Positions 1 through 13,400 of a stretch of 64,000 bases of DNA are shown in pieces; within the stretch, counting starts at the first letter, position 1, and each line of letters opens with the position of its first letter. Source of the stretch: Strigops habroptila (lineage: Eukaryota; Chordata; Aves; Psittaciformes; Psittacidae); contig NC_044278.2 of assembly GCF_004027225.2 (NCBI RefSeq), positions 9,176,001 through 9,240,000 on the forward strand, written 5' to 3'. The notes under the pieces were generated by a model that was not told the DNA's origin, did no database searches, and worked only from the letters and a program-made list of their open reading frames with translations. Made by a program: the position numbers and the translations under genes.

Positions 1-65
1 CTGTTGCTGGCCTTTTGGGGGTATTTTTTGCAGAGCTGGTAAGGGATGCTAGTAGTTTGCATGTG

Positions 66-222
66 GAAAGCTGTGGCTGCCCCATCCCTGGCAGTGTTCA
101 AGGCCAGGTTGGACACAGGGGCTTGGAGCAACCTGCTCTAGTGGAAGGTGTCCCTGCCCGTGGCAGGGGGTTGGAACTGGATGAGCTTTAAGGTCCCTTC
201 CAGCCCAAACCATTCTGTGGTG
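66..222 (+). repeat. CR1 LINE 3' fragment
   Basis: This is a 5'-truncated CR1 retrotransposon tail in plus orientation. It contains the typical run from the words for 'cagtgttcaaggccaggt' through 'ggttggaactggatgag' to the 'ccaaaccattctgtg' end. It matches the other CR1 copies in this window closely. It has no coding capacity. Confidence 0.9.
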
Positions 223-3200
223 ATAACGATGATACAGGGTGCGTGCACACTTGCAGAGGTTTGGAGAGGAAGTGTGGGAGCAACCTTAGTAGCATCATCC
301 TAAGGTCAGCCCAGCATTCATCTGCTGGAGAGGGTTAATAAGCCTAAGACTTTACTGCAGAAAGAGAGAAAGGGCTGTTCACCAGCCACATAATGTACAG
401 GATCTGGTTAAGGACAAAGACTCTGTAAAGCAACCAGAAGTGTGCTCTGGGGGCAGCAAGGACAAAACATCCCCCTGTTTTAAAGCATTCCTGAGTTTCT
501 AGAGATCCAGTTTCTAGTTCTGCAGCTGCCACTTTTACCAGCATTGTGGGGACACTATGCACTGACCATGATGTTCCGAAAGCTTTTTGATAACCAGAGG
601 GTGGTTTCTTGCCCTCAACACAAGGAGAGAGCCAGATTCACCCCCACCATCAGGAGAGCTTCGGATCCATCTCTAAGATTTGCAGCAGCAGCAGCCCATT
701 TCTTGTTTCAACGTGAGACTGCTCTTTGCCTGCCCTCATGTACCGGGCCAACTTGATCTGCCTTTGGAGTGACTCAAAGGGTTCTCAAAGTGCAAAGAAG
801 GATTCAAAATAAGCCTAGCTCATCTTTCCCCTCCAACCAGAAGTATCTGTTCCTCAGTTACTCTATCTAAGGCCAACTGGCAGCCCATGTGTGTGGAAGG
901 ATAGGAAGGACAGTGCTCCCCAGGATGCAGAGATGTAAGAGCTGGGGAGAGGCATCTCCCAGTGTTCTCCTGCTGGTATTTGTGCAAAGAGCACACTCCA
1001 AGCTCAAGGGACAGACAAAGCAACTCACCAGCTTGGAGGGTAGCATCAACCCCTTATTGTATCCAGGCCTTGAGCAGCCTGAAGCACAACGTAAGTACAA
1101 TACAGCATAAGCTGACCTTCCTCCCAAGGGAAGGCTTATAGAGACCACGTGCAGAGACCACTTTCAGCCCAGGTAGTTTTTGTGTGCAACTGAGGAGCAG
1201 AGCAGAGAGCAATCCCTATACAAGCAAGCCATATCCACTCTAAGATAGAGCAGAGTTCGTTTCTCATAGTGTGAGCTTGTTTGCCCTCAATTCCCTCACA
1301 GCCTACCTTGCCTTCCCAACACATAAGCCTCTTCCATTTTAACAGTGCAAGGCATGGAAAAACTGAAACCAAAACCTACACCTTTTCCTTAAGGTGGGAC
1401 TGGATTGTTGCCAGAAAAGGGTGTTTGGCTTTTGCCAGTTCCATCTGTTTACCCAAATGCATCCACTGTGTACTTTTTCTACAAAGAAAAGCTTATTTCC
1501 ATCATGATGCAGGTTATGCTCTGGCAGCTGCTGTCAGTGCCTCAGTTCGGTATTTCAACCGTGGCACTGACTGCTCCCCTGGTATTCCCAGAAGGTGGGA
1601 ATTGCATTTGGGTCTCTTGATCTCAGATGCCCTGGCATCTAATTTGGATGTGGCCTGCCTGTGGTCTGGAATCAACAGCTTCCCTGTGAAGATACGGAAG
1701 GACAGCAGGACATTGGCCATCTCCTTCCTGCCCCTTCTTTCCTTTGCTCCCCTCCTCCCTTTTCATTTCAGATGCAGAGGGCAAGAGAATAAACACTGTC
1801 ATCTTCTGCCTCTCTCATTTTAATTCTGGTGTTTCTTTTAATGGAGCCCAAGCTATACAGGGCAGCTGTGGCATTGAAGGTACAGATCAAGCAGAGGCCT
1901 CTGATGTATATCTATTGCAAAAGACAGTTCTCTAGGTGCCACTTTATTTCTCCATTCCATGTGTGCTTTTAAAAGTGCCTGCTTGACAGTTGGATGCCAC
2001 GCTGCAAGTGGCAAATTTAATGAGTGCTGATGATTTATTTGGAGGAAGAACTCAGAATTAGCATTTTGGATCACCTCAGTGAGCGTATTTCACACAGCTC
2101 AGAGAGCTGCAACAGCACAAATGTCCATCAAGGAGACCAAAGTGGTGTTTCTCCTACTTCTCACTCAACCAACGCCTGCATGATGTCGTGGCAACTCATC
2201 AGTGCTGGCCGCTGTGCTAATCTATGGAGCAGCCACCCATGAAAACATCCTGCCCAAGTTTGCTGTTTGCATGATGCTTTTATTGATCACCTAATTCAAC
2301 ATTCCCAAAACTCCAGGGGATTGTTGCCCATATACATCCTCTGCCCACAGCTGTTTCTGTGCAATAAGGGGTCTGGACTCTGATTCTTCAGGGTGCCAAC
2401 ACACGTGTCACCATTAAAATGCCACTATTTCCACAGGTTTTGGGAAGATGAGAGACATCTCGAGCTGTGCCTTTGTTTTAAATGGTGTAATTGCTGTTCC
2501 ATTCATTTGCAGTGTGATTTTTAGCCACAGCAGCTTCTCCTTTGGTTTCTTTTGCCCTCCCTAGGACTAATCAGGGAGTCCAGCAGGGAAGAGCATTTCC
2601 ACATTGCCTTTGAAAACAGGAGGAAAACAAGCTGTCTGAATCAATCAACAGTGTGCATTAGTGATAGGATGTTCCTCTGGAGGTCTGCATTTGATGTCGT
2701 ATTGACACAGAGCTAAGATCAAAGCCCATCTTTGCATCCTGGCTACTACCAGAGAAACAGCGTTGGCCTTTGGGCCCCGTATCTTTACAAGGAGCTTGTG
2801 ATAAATGTGATTTCCACCCCCCTACCCCAAACTAGCGCCTGTGAAATGTAATTATCCATCAAATAATGCCTTTTTCTCTGAAAAAGTAATTCCTCTCCTT
2901 CTTTGAAAATCCCTCTCCCTCATAGTATTTTGAAGCAAATACTATGGGTTTTTCCTTTCTGCTTTTGTAAGAAAGCTGCAAAACGACAGCTCCCACTCCT
3001 GCTGAACAGGCATCAGCTGTTAACTCAGTAGGGAAAGCTCTGGATGAAATGTATGGATACTTTGGAACAATCCAGTGTTGGTTTTGTTTCCTTAGAATAA
3101 TTTTGCCTCCTTGGAAAAAAAAGGAAAGCTTTATTTTTATTTTTATTTTTTTTGCTAGTGCAGATATTGGGCTGATTCACACTGATACATTTGGAATGAT

Positions 3201-6200
3201 TCTTCTGTAACAGTCATCAGCATCTAAAAAGGACCTTGGTTGTGCCAGAGCTCGGCAGCAGGGGAGAGAAGCCAACGTTTGAATAAGCTTCTGACATACC
3301 TCTCAAGAGAGAATAACTCCAAGCAGTGAGGTCTCTCAGGAGAGAGCTGGCTTTCTCAAGAGACATCTGGTACCTCCTGTTTCTGCTTGGGCCCGAACTG
3401 CCAATCTTTCTCCCGGTATTTCTGGCACCCCTGGATTGCAGCACTGCAGCACAGGGAAAGCGGGATGGTGCAGAGGGCTGCGTCCCTCTGACTCACAGCC
3501 CACCCTTGCCAAAGCCCAGGGGGACAGGAAGGTGATGACAGGTCGCATGGGTTGATCGCGAAGGACGTTTTGGGTCTGGGCTGATTAAAAATAGCCTGGT
3601 TTAGACCTCCTTTTGCAGGCTCTGGAAGGCTCCCTGCCTAGCCGGGCTTTGCAGCCAAGTTCAAGGTCTAGTCTATATCCAAACTGGGTTATCTCCATTC
3701 CTGCTGATAGCCCAGATAGTGCCTGGATACCCTTGATCTACCTGGGGATGGCAGGCTGAGCCACGTGCTGTCTCAGAAGCATTGGCTCCCTCCGGACCCA
3801 GCCAGCAGATTTAATGAGCTTCATCAACCTTTCTTTTTAGGGTTTTTTTTGATGGGGGTTTTTTTTGCCCTTTTTTTAACTTGGGAACAAAGCCCTGTAT
3901 AAAGCATCACCCTCCCCCAAGCTGTGCTGCTCAGACACAAGTCTGGGATAAGGATGCTGTTGGGAAAGGTGCTGTTCCGAGCTGTTTATGGACCAAGCTT
4001 GGAGGAAGATGCTTGACTTGTGTTTGCGCAGGCGATGGAGGGATGGGGAGTGCACGGTGCCGTTCCCCAAGGATATGCCTGGTTTCTGGGCTGAAGTAAC
4101 TGCACTCCCATATGGCAAAGGGATCAGAGCTGGCAGGGAGAGGATGAAGCCTTTCTTTCCATCTGAGGAAGAAGCGCGGGGGCTTGGGAAGGGCGGCTGT
4201 TCCACTGGGAATGACTCACTTCCCCGGGAAGTCATCCCCACAGGAGCCCATGCACTGAACGACAGAGCGTAGATGGGGCTGAGCCTTGAAACCCCACAGC
4301 TGCTGGTAGCTCTGCTCTTCCTGCCCTGGGGAAGGACCTGGCCGTCCTTCCCCGTATTGTGTGATTATTTGTAGTTCTCTGCTGTTTGCCTCTCCAGGGG
4401 GCTCGGTGAATTTTTGCCTTGCCCTGTGTCCCCACCAGCCATAGGGAAGTGCTCGCCTCACTCAGACAGCAAGCACTGCTTGCCCAGAGCCATTCAGGAG
4501 GTCTGAGGCAGAGGGATGACTAAAACCCCCAGCAGAAGAGCACCTTTCCACCAGGACCACAGTGGCCTGCATTGCTTGTGCTACTGAGAGGTCAAGATTC
4601 CCAGTTGTGGCTTCAGGAAAGAGCTTTTCCTTTCCCTAATTCCATCACTAAGATTTCCCTTCTTAGAAAAAAATACTCTTCCCTCTTTTCTTTTTTTTAA
4701 CTTTGTTTTTCAGCCACCCGTTTCCAGCAGACTTTAGGGGAGAAATTGCTACTTGCTAAGCAGAAATCTCCCTTTTCCCCTTCTGTTTCTCACCCCCATA
4801 AGCTGGACATGAACTCCTTTCTCTCCTACTTGGATGCCATTCCTGCAGACCTGTCCCACTGCTGAGAATTGTCCTGTTGTGGCTGTGTTTGCACAGTAAT
4901 TACTCCTGCTTATCCCAGAGCAATAACCCATTCCACCCACTTCTCTGGTTCCTTGAATCCATCCTCCCACTTCATTGTGCACATCTCAAACAGGCAGGAG
5001 GCTGCCCGGGGAGGGGAAGCGCTGCAGCATCTTTGCTGTGTTTCAATTTTCACCAGTGTTGAAGTATCATCTGAAGGCTCTGATGGGCCCAAGGGAATGA
5101 GGGGAGAGGGGACAGCAGCTTCCTGTGGGTTTCAGCAATGCAGAGCCAGAGCCGTTGCTGATCACCACAAATACCAGCACTGCCATGAATTATGCATTCC
5201 TCGTTTAAAGAGAGGTCGCTCTCATCAATAATTGAAAGCTCCCTGCTCTGCCTTCAGCATCACATCTCCCACACCGGGAGTTAGGGGAACTCATGAAATC
5301 TGCATGGACATGAAATCAGCCCCAAGGTGTCCAGGGGCTGCTGAAAAGAGGCAGCAAAACGCAGGCAGAACAAACCACAAACGCTGCTGACTGTTTCGGT
5401 GCGTGAAATTAAGAGTCATCCGCGCCTTCCAACTGCTCTGCTCCAGCTCTGCCCCTCACATCCCTCTCTCCTCCCCTCTCCATGCCTCTTTCCTCACAGG
5501 GTATGCACAGAATAGGCTTACAAACCAAGATCAGGGGGTGTTCCTTGAATCTTTTGGTTCCATTCACTGAGACTAGTTTTCTTTGGGTGCTTGCCTAGAA
5601 AATCTCGACACTGGATAGTGGGATGTTCCCAGGGGATAGTTTGAACTGTGAAGTTTGGTCCTTTGGGAAGATAATGATCTTTAGAGTCTGTGTCTCAGAC
5701 TATAGACATTGAGGGCTGGGGTTGGTCCAGCATTCAGGGTCTCCTAAGCCTGGCCCGGACAGGCTGGTGCCCTGAACCAGAGGCTGCAACATAGGAAAAT
5801 CACAGGCACCTGAACTCACATGTCAGCCTTGTAATCCCCACTCAGCTGTGCCTCTCCCTAACCTTCATCTTTCTCTATCATTCACCCCACATGTCCTTTC
5901 AAACTGCTTTGCAACTCGGAGAAAGTCACACATGTGACATCTTAAAGCTGTATCTGAACGGTGAGGCTGCCTGCCTTGTCCTCCAGCTTATCCCTCTCCC
6001 AATATCCAAGCTGCCCTGCCTGTAACAAACTGTTCCCTGTTGGTAATTAGTCAACAGCAGATGAAGGGATCTGTCACATGTGATGCTCTGAGCCTCAGCC
6101 AGATCTTGCTTTCTTCAGTATCAGTCTAGGGCATTCAGACTAGGTTCTTCCCCGCTATGTGCTTCTCTCATTCTCTTCTCCCAAATCCTTTCAGATTAAT

Positions 6201-9200
6201 GCTCCCTGCATCAGCACAGGAGCTTAAATGGAGACTGGATGGTGTTATGTCCCAGGAATTGAGAAGTGTGACAAAGCAGCGTGAAGCAAGAGTAGTAAGA
6301 GAAACATTCTGTCCCTATCATACTCAGCTGTGTGCTCTGTGTGTGTGTGTTTGTTTATTTTTTAATGGAGAAGAGAAGATTGATGGATGAAATTAAGAAG
6401 AGGGATGTGTAATTGGAAAATAGCTCAAGAAGGCTACAGGCAGCATATTGAAGACATCCATCAAACATCCAGCTAATGTTATTAAGGGTGTGTAACACAA
6501 ACACGGGCTGCAGAAGACACTAGGAAACAAAGGGAAGAGGAAGGGGAATGGGCAGGACAGAGGGAATAGCAAGGGAGGAGAAAAGCCAGCAAGAGAGTAC
6601 AATCAATAATATTTGTATTGCAATCACATCCAACGGCTCCTGTCCGGATCAGGACTGTACAAGCACATTAAGAGACAGTCCCTGCCCTCTACAGCTTAAA
6701 GCCAGGAATTACGGGATGGTCGCTGTGGATAGGTTTAGATAACCACGACGTTTTCTCCTGATCTTGAATCTCATTTAATAGGATCTCCTCTGAACGGGTT
6801 TAAAAGCAGAAGGCAGGTAGCTGGTTGTGCCAAGAATACACACGGTAATGCCTGCCAGCAGGCATGCAATTAATCTGAGCCACTTAGGGGACTTTGGTTT
6901 TAATTATCAAAAGTAGGTAAAGATATGTGCAGTAAACCTCTGCAAGCCCCACTGGAGCCATCAGCAGGCTACCCAGAGGCATTGACATGTGCGTGGGGTT
7001 TCAGAAGGATGGGATGATGCTTTAATGGACCACTTTGTGGGAAATACTCCATGCGGGGTGGACATTAAGAAAATGCAAAAGGTCTTTGTGTGGGGAAGGA
7101 GAGAAGACAAAGGATAAAATTATTTGTAAGCCAGAGGATTCCTCTAGTCCTGGAAATAGGGAAGAATGGAGGCTCTTAAGTACTGAGAAAAGGCAGGTGA
7201 AAGATGTAAGGGAACAGAGAAGAGCACAAGCGTGATGAATGCAGAGGGCAGAAGTGGGGGAGATAAGGTGATGCCTTAAAGAGAAAATGAAGCATCCCAA
7301 GACAGACTTTCTGAAAGCAGTGTTCAGGTCAGCTCCTCTGTGAGGTTCACAAGTGGCCTGGTGCTTTATGCGGGGTTTAACTGCTTTAGCATCGCACGCT
7401 TCAGGAAAGCAATGGAGAGGAGCACCAGAGGAGTTGCACACACAAACAGCATCTCCACTTGTTTGCAGTGTTCAGGAAGCATGAACAGGGCTGGCTGTGA
7501 GGAGGAGGAGAAAGAACTAGAAAGGGAATTGGTTAAAGCTCTTCTACCTCTGATCCACTCTCCTCTGTGCTCTCCTGGTAACAGAGCTGCCACCTCTCTG
7601 CCACCTCCTCCTCTCCTTCCTTCCACAACCAACCTGTGCAGGCCTGCTGCATAGAAACTGTGCCTGTGTAATTAAGGCCTTTTATTAAAGGGAATTACTC
7701 TAATGCAGGGATATTTGTAATTGCAAGCATCCTAGAGGAAGTAAGGAGCTGTGATGACTCTGAGCCAGAGCCTAGGTGGACCTAAGCTTCTGCTGCTGTT
7801 ACAAGGCAGTGCAGAGCTCTCCTTGGATTTTTTTTGATGGCTCTGTCTGTTCTCATGAGCCCAAGCGATGGCAACCTTTGCTCTGTGCTGGTAAAGGAAC
7901 GGATCTCCTGGAGGGAAAGATCTGTAGCTTACCAAAGACCTATGCCTTCAGCACTAACACTTGAAGGAAGCTCTTGTACCTGCCTTGGACCCAGCCATCA
8001 GAAAGCAATGAAGTAATGCAGAGCCAGCACGTTTGCTGCACAAGACTCCTGCAGCATCACCAGAGCAGTCCTGTGTACCTCTGACCACACAGGTTCCTTG
8101 GCCTACTTCCACGTCAGTTTTCCACAGCTTGAAAATAGGGGGATGGGCAGCATGGTGTTTCCTGAGTGAGGAGCTAAGAAGCGATAGAGATTATTACCAT
8201 GAACGGTTGGTTTGAGGAGCAGTGGAGGTAGGTTACCATGAGGGATTGCTCCAGTGTGGTATTGCTGGTGTCTGACACTGAATGAGCTCATGGTGCAGCA
8301 GTCTCCTTAATAGGGCCTATGAGTATCTATCTACTCACCTGCCAGAAGACTTGCTGAGACATGCTAGACTTGTGTCAGATTTGGCTGAAATGGGTTTGAC
8401 AGTCATTGCTGGTAGGGCACTGATGAGCCCTGCGATCACATAATCCTTGTTTTTTTCAGGACACTAAATGTCAGGTTAAAAATTAATGACAAGTCCTAAG
8501 AAGGTCCCAAAGGATGAATTTAGAATTCTGCAAAGCAGAGCCCTTTTGGACCGATCATCATGTTTCTTCTCATACACTTCTCTAAGGCGGAAGCAAGGCA
8601 ATCCTTCTGCTTTGGATAGATGAGGAGCTGCTGGGCTCAAATCCTGGGCAAGGAGTTTCCTTTGCACAAAATGTGCCTATGTCCCTTTGAGGACCTTGGG
8701 TTTAGGTGACTGGCCTTCAGTACACCTAAGAATTTAAAGCCAACCAGTTTGAGCCTTCTTTCCATCCTTTGTATCAGTGTGATGCCACATCACTCTCTTC
8801 CCTCAGACTGCCTTCAGCCTCGGAGAGCAAGAGGGCCTGGTGGGGCTGTGGCGTTCAGCAGCTCTTCAGGTCCCAGGGGGTTTGTTTCCTAACAGAAATC
8901 TCTCTGCAGGAGGCTAATGGAAGTTTTATGCTCCCTTTAGGCTCCTAATGAGCATCGCTGTGGTAGCGAGGAAGTCCTCCGGGAGAAGTACTTGTCATCA
9001 GAAAGGTAATCTCACAGGAGACAGAATACAGATGTTACCAGGAGGGAGAGGGGGATAAAATCCAGCTATCAAACACCAGACAGCCTGCTTGGAGTGGCAG
9101 CAGAAAGTTCTAAGATGCTAAAGAGTAGCTTTGCTCTGTACCCTTCAGTCTTTCCATGGACAGCAGATGTGGATCCCTCTTTCTGGAGCACTGCTTTTAT

Positions 9201-10290
9201 TGGTGGTGTGTAATAACAATATCAGGAGATTTCATATCCAGAGAGGGACCAAAGCAGAAGCTAGAAGTTAGAGGAAAATGTTCCTGGCTGTGCCAGAGCC
9301 ATATAGAAGGAAGCACATGCACTAGGCAAGCCCATTTGTGAAAAATGAAATTACTGCTATAGCTTGGACCATCTGTAAATAGGCCACCCCCTGTTGTTGA
9401 TTATTCCTGATACTTTTGCCCTTTATCCCTCTTTATTTCCTTCTAGTTCATCTTGTTTTATAGAAGGAGTTCTGAAAGCAAATGTTAACTGTTGTGATTC
9501 CTCAGCTCTCATGATCATGTACATTACAGAAGTGCTAACAAAGCAATTAAAGTATTCTGAAGGCTGTGATATATACTAAATGCTGCAGTGGCCAAACACA
9601 GCAAGCCAGGATGTGGAACAATTCAACTTTCAGCACTGTGGAATGACGGAGGCAGGGATTTCGTGGCAAACTTAGTAGGTGATAGTGAATATCCCTGATT
9701 GCCTCAATGCATGTGCATAATTAAAGCAGCTGGAATGAAAGAGATGCTGGCTATCTTGAGGATGCCTGATGTCTTCTGTTTTGTCCAGTTGCATATGCAG
9801 GAATACAACTCTTGCACACAGTTCTAAAACATTCCGCAAAAGAAGCAAATTAAACACTCACCACAAAGATCAGGAATTAATACCAGTGCCAGAGAGGGGG
9901 CAAGTAACTCTGGCTTCAGAATCAGCAACAGGAACAACCCGAAGTCAAGGACAGTGGGTTCATCATGGAGCAGCGGGAGGTTCTTTATAGCAACATAAAT
10001 AGATAAAAGCTTCTATTGAATAGCACAGGAATTGGCCAGGGCAGCTGGATAACGATTTGGGCCACAACCTTAATGGGGCTCCTTGTAAACTTATACTTAG
10101 ACAAATGCTTTGCTGGATTGGAGCCCAACATTTATCATGCCTCCCTCCAAGCAAGCCAAGCTCAGCCTATTAGTTTGGCCTCTAGACTCACTGTCCTAAT
10201 GTTTGTGGTGACTGATATTTCAGAGGCCTTACTCTGTTTTTCTGCTCTGAAAGGTAGAGAGATGCCTGGGCATTGGAAGCTCTCTGCAGC
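223..10290. other. Gene-free stretch before the B3GAT1-like gene
   Basis: I found no exon with recognisable protein similarity on either strand. Open frames here are short, lack splice context and look like chance. The only simple features are a short GT run near 6339-6351 and A/T-rich runs near 3116-3155 and 3840-3880. Unseen 5' noncoding exons or enhancers of the downstream gene could lie here, but nothing in the sequence proves it. Confidence 0.6.
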
Positions 10291-10402
10291 ATGCTGAGGA
10301 GACGTAACCTTCTGACCACGATCCTGATTGCCTTGCCATGGGCTCTTCTCCTAACCTTGTGGCATCAGTACCCAACCACCCACTACCTCAGCCTGCTGAG
10401 AA
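10291..10402 (+). CDS. B3GAT1-like: B3GAT1-like exon 1: cytoplasmic tail and membrane anchor
   Basis: Start codon at 10291. The exon encodes MLRRRNLL then a hydrophobic segment ending near W24, and the beginning of the stem. It ends one base into codon 38, followed by a consensus GTAAGT donor at 10403. No further in-frame ATG lies just upstream, so this start is preferred; human B3GAT1 starts similarly with a basic tail and ALPW-like core. Confidence 0.9.
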
Positions 10403-13400
10403 GTAAGTGCAAGAGATCTGCTGCCAGCGTGCTGGTGGCCGTGATGATTCCTGGTGCGAACCCTTGGTAGGAGATGCTCAACTCATGGGATGGGATAAAC
10501 AAAGACAAACTTGTCTGAAGGCCCCCTCAGGGTTTGCCTATAGCAGGCACACAAACTGTTCTTAAGAGTTAAACATACCCCTCAGGCTGGCTTTGAGGAG
10601 AGGGTGCTGATGCAGGGGGGTTGGAACTAGATGATCTTAAGGTCCTTTCCAACCCAAACCATTCTATGTGCTGAGCACTGACTCCAGACAGATGTGTCCC
10701 CATCACTCCTTGGAGAGGAGGCAGTGATTAGCTCTCTAACATCTTTCTTCTTCTTCCTTTCTTCCTTCCTTTCTCCCCAGAAGAGACAGATGAGAACGTG
10801 ACCTCTAAAGCTTTCCTCAATGGTACATCTGCACTGAGAGAAGGCGGCCTCCCATCATGCATTCGGCAGCAGCAAAGCACAGGGGCAACGCCAAGAGTCA
10901 TCCAGAGTTATGTGTACTCCAGGCCTCCCCCATGGTCAGACACCCTGCCAACCATCTTTGTTATCACCCCTACCTACACCCGGCCAGTGCAGAAAGCTGA
11001 GCTGACCCGTCTGGCCAACACCTTCCTACACGTGCAGAACCTGCACTGGGTGGTGGTGGAGGACTCGCCCCGCAGGACCAATCTGGTATCCAACCTGCTG
11101 GAGAAGGCAGGGCTCAACTTCACCCACCTCAATGTGGAGACACCCAAGAGTCTGAAGCTGGGGCTGTCCTGGATCCCATCCCACACCCCAAGGGGGACAC
11201 TACAGAGGAACCTGGGGCTGCACTGGCTGAGGGACAGCTTCAGCAACACCGCACCACCAGAAGGGGTAGTGTATTTTGCCGATGATGACAACACCTACAG
11301 CCTGGAGCTCTTTGAAGAGGTAAGAGCAAATTACATGGGGTAGAAAAGCAGGATACAGCTTCAAAGCCTCTTAAGGCCAGATGCACTTGCAAAGACCTCT
11401 AAGACAGGGCTACCATGTGGACTTTTAGCATCAACTGGGAGGCGAGGACTCCTGCATGCTGCCTACAGCCCTCCTCACACACCCTGCACTCAGTGGGAGC
11501 TGAATATAGGGCAGATGCAAAGCTATAAATATGCAAACCCAGTAGTCACGCTCTAAAGGTCTGAAAGAGCAAAGAGCAGGTCTGCCATGGTATAGGCTCA
11601 CACGCACCATTGCATCAGCTAGAGCCCTTTTTGCCAGGGACCAGAGGATATATAGCCCAGTATTTATACCTCTCCTCAGGGAGAGCTGACCTGATTTAAC
11701 TAAACCCAAAGACAAACTTCTGGCAAAGCATAAACGTGCAGTGTTGCAGGGGTGTGATGAGTAGAGGACGGTAGAGAAGCCGACAGGCTTTCTAATCCAT
11801 CTTTTTTCCTTGGCTGCCCTTCTGTAGCCTGAGTTCCAAGCACCGCAGCAGGGCTGTGCCCCTGGCACCACAGAAGCTTGCCCAGGCTTCTGCTGGAAAC
11901 CCAGCTTTTGTGAGACTCCAAATCTATTGTAAACCTGCAAATATTCAGTAAACTCCCCTGTCCCCAATTTAAGCCAAACTGTACTACTTGAAACACAGAG
12001 TTCTGCACCACAACACATTGCCAGCTTTCAGAGGCTTTTTAGATGTCTGTTAAGCTCATCCTTTCTTACTTCTTTCTAGGTCCTTTCTGACAGTTTAAAT
12101 AAAAGCTCACTCTTTTAGGCAGTAGCCATGGATGGAAGAACAAGGATGGGGGGAATTTGTGGACCAGGCGTGATGGGTTTAAACTGAAATGCTGGCACAA
12201 ATGAGGGCAAAGATGCATCTGTCAGGGAGGGAGATTACTTGCATGAGGGTGAAGTTGGAGTGAGTGGAGTTGATCATACAGAGCTAGAGGCCTCGTGGAA
12301 GTTTTGTAAATGCCAAACATTTACAATTACGTTTGTAAATGCCAAGCATTTACAAAAATGATAAAATTTTATCAAAAAATTACAACAGTTCAGATGAGAT
12401 CAGAAAACCAAAGGTTTTCCTTCTGAGAGACTGAATATAGAATCAGATAATCACAGACTGATTTGGGTTGGAAAGGACCTTAAGATCATCCAGTTCCAAC
12501 CCCCTGCCACGGGCAGGGGCACCTTCCACTAGAGCAGGTTGCTCCAAGCCCCTGTGTCCAACCTGGCCTTGAACACTGCCAGGGATGGGGCAGCCACAGC
12601 TTCTCTGGGCACCCTGTGCCAGCGCCTCAGCACCCTCACAGGGAAGAACTTCTTCCTTATATCCAACCTGAACTTCCCGTTTCAGTTTAAACCCATCACC
12701 CCTTGTCCTATCGCTGCAGTCCCTGATGCAGGGTCCCTCTCCAGCATCCTTGTAGGCCCCCTTCAGTTACTGGAAGGCTGCTGATATGGGCATGGAAAAG
12801 CAGTGAGTTTGGTGTTCAGAGAAGAACGTGCTAAAACAGCCTTGTGGCTTTGCAAGCTGTAGCCCTTCAAGCAGGAGCATGGGTGAACAAGAGCTTGTGC
12901 CGCCTAGAGCTGTGTGATTGTGTGGGAAGCCAATGGAGGAGGATAGGTGCCAATGAAAACAGAGGGTGGCACACTAATGGGTTGGGACAAAGGTAGCAGG
13001 GTTGAATTCTCACAGCACTGTTTCCTTCTGGCCCTCAGATGCGCTACACAAGGAGGGTGTCAGTCTGGCCCGTGGCTTTCGTTGGGGGGCTGCGATATGA
13101 ATCCCCAAAAGTGAGCCCAGCAGGGAAGGTGGTGGGCTGGAAAACCGTCTTTGACCCGAACCGGCCCTTTGCTATTGACATGGCTGGATTTGCTATCAGC
13201 ATCAAGCTGATTCTGGAGAAGCCTCAGGCCAGTTTCAAGCTGGAGGGAGTTAAAGGAGGCTACCAGGAAACCAGTCTGCTGAAGGATCTAGTGACTATGG
13301 ATGGGCTGGAGCCCAAAGCAGCCAACTGCACTAAGGTGAGTAGGACAAGAGACCTTGAAGATACATTCTCCTTGCTGAGTCCTGGCTGCTTTTACAGCCT

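Noticed and set aside
1281-1823. 180-codon frame on the plus strand
   Set aside because: Composition and sequence resemble no family I recognise; a chance frame in intergenic DNA is the simplest explanation.
11431-12018. 195-codon frame on the minus strand
   Set aside because: It lies in intron 2 of the B3GAT1-like gene, has no recognisable domain and no splice or start support.
12539-12784. Open frame with a peptide also found at 21080, 48199 and 55881
   Set aside because: The shared peptide comes from the same CR1 3' region in different copies, not from a gene family.
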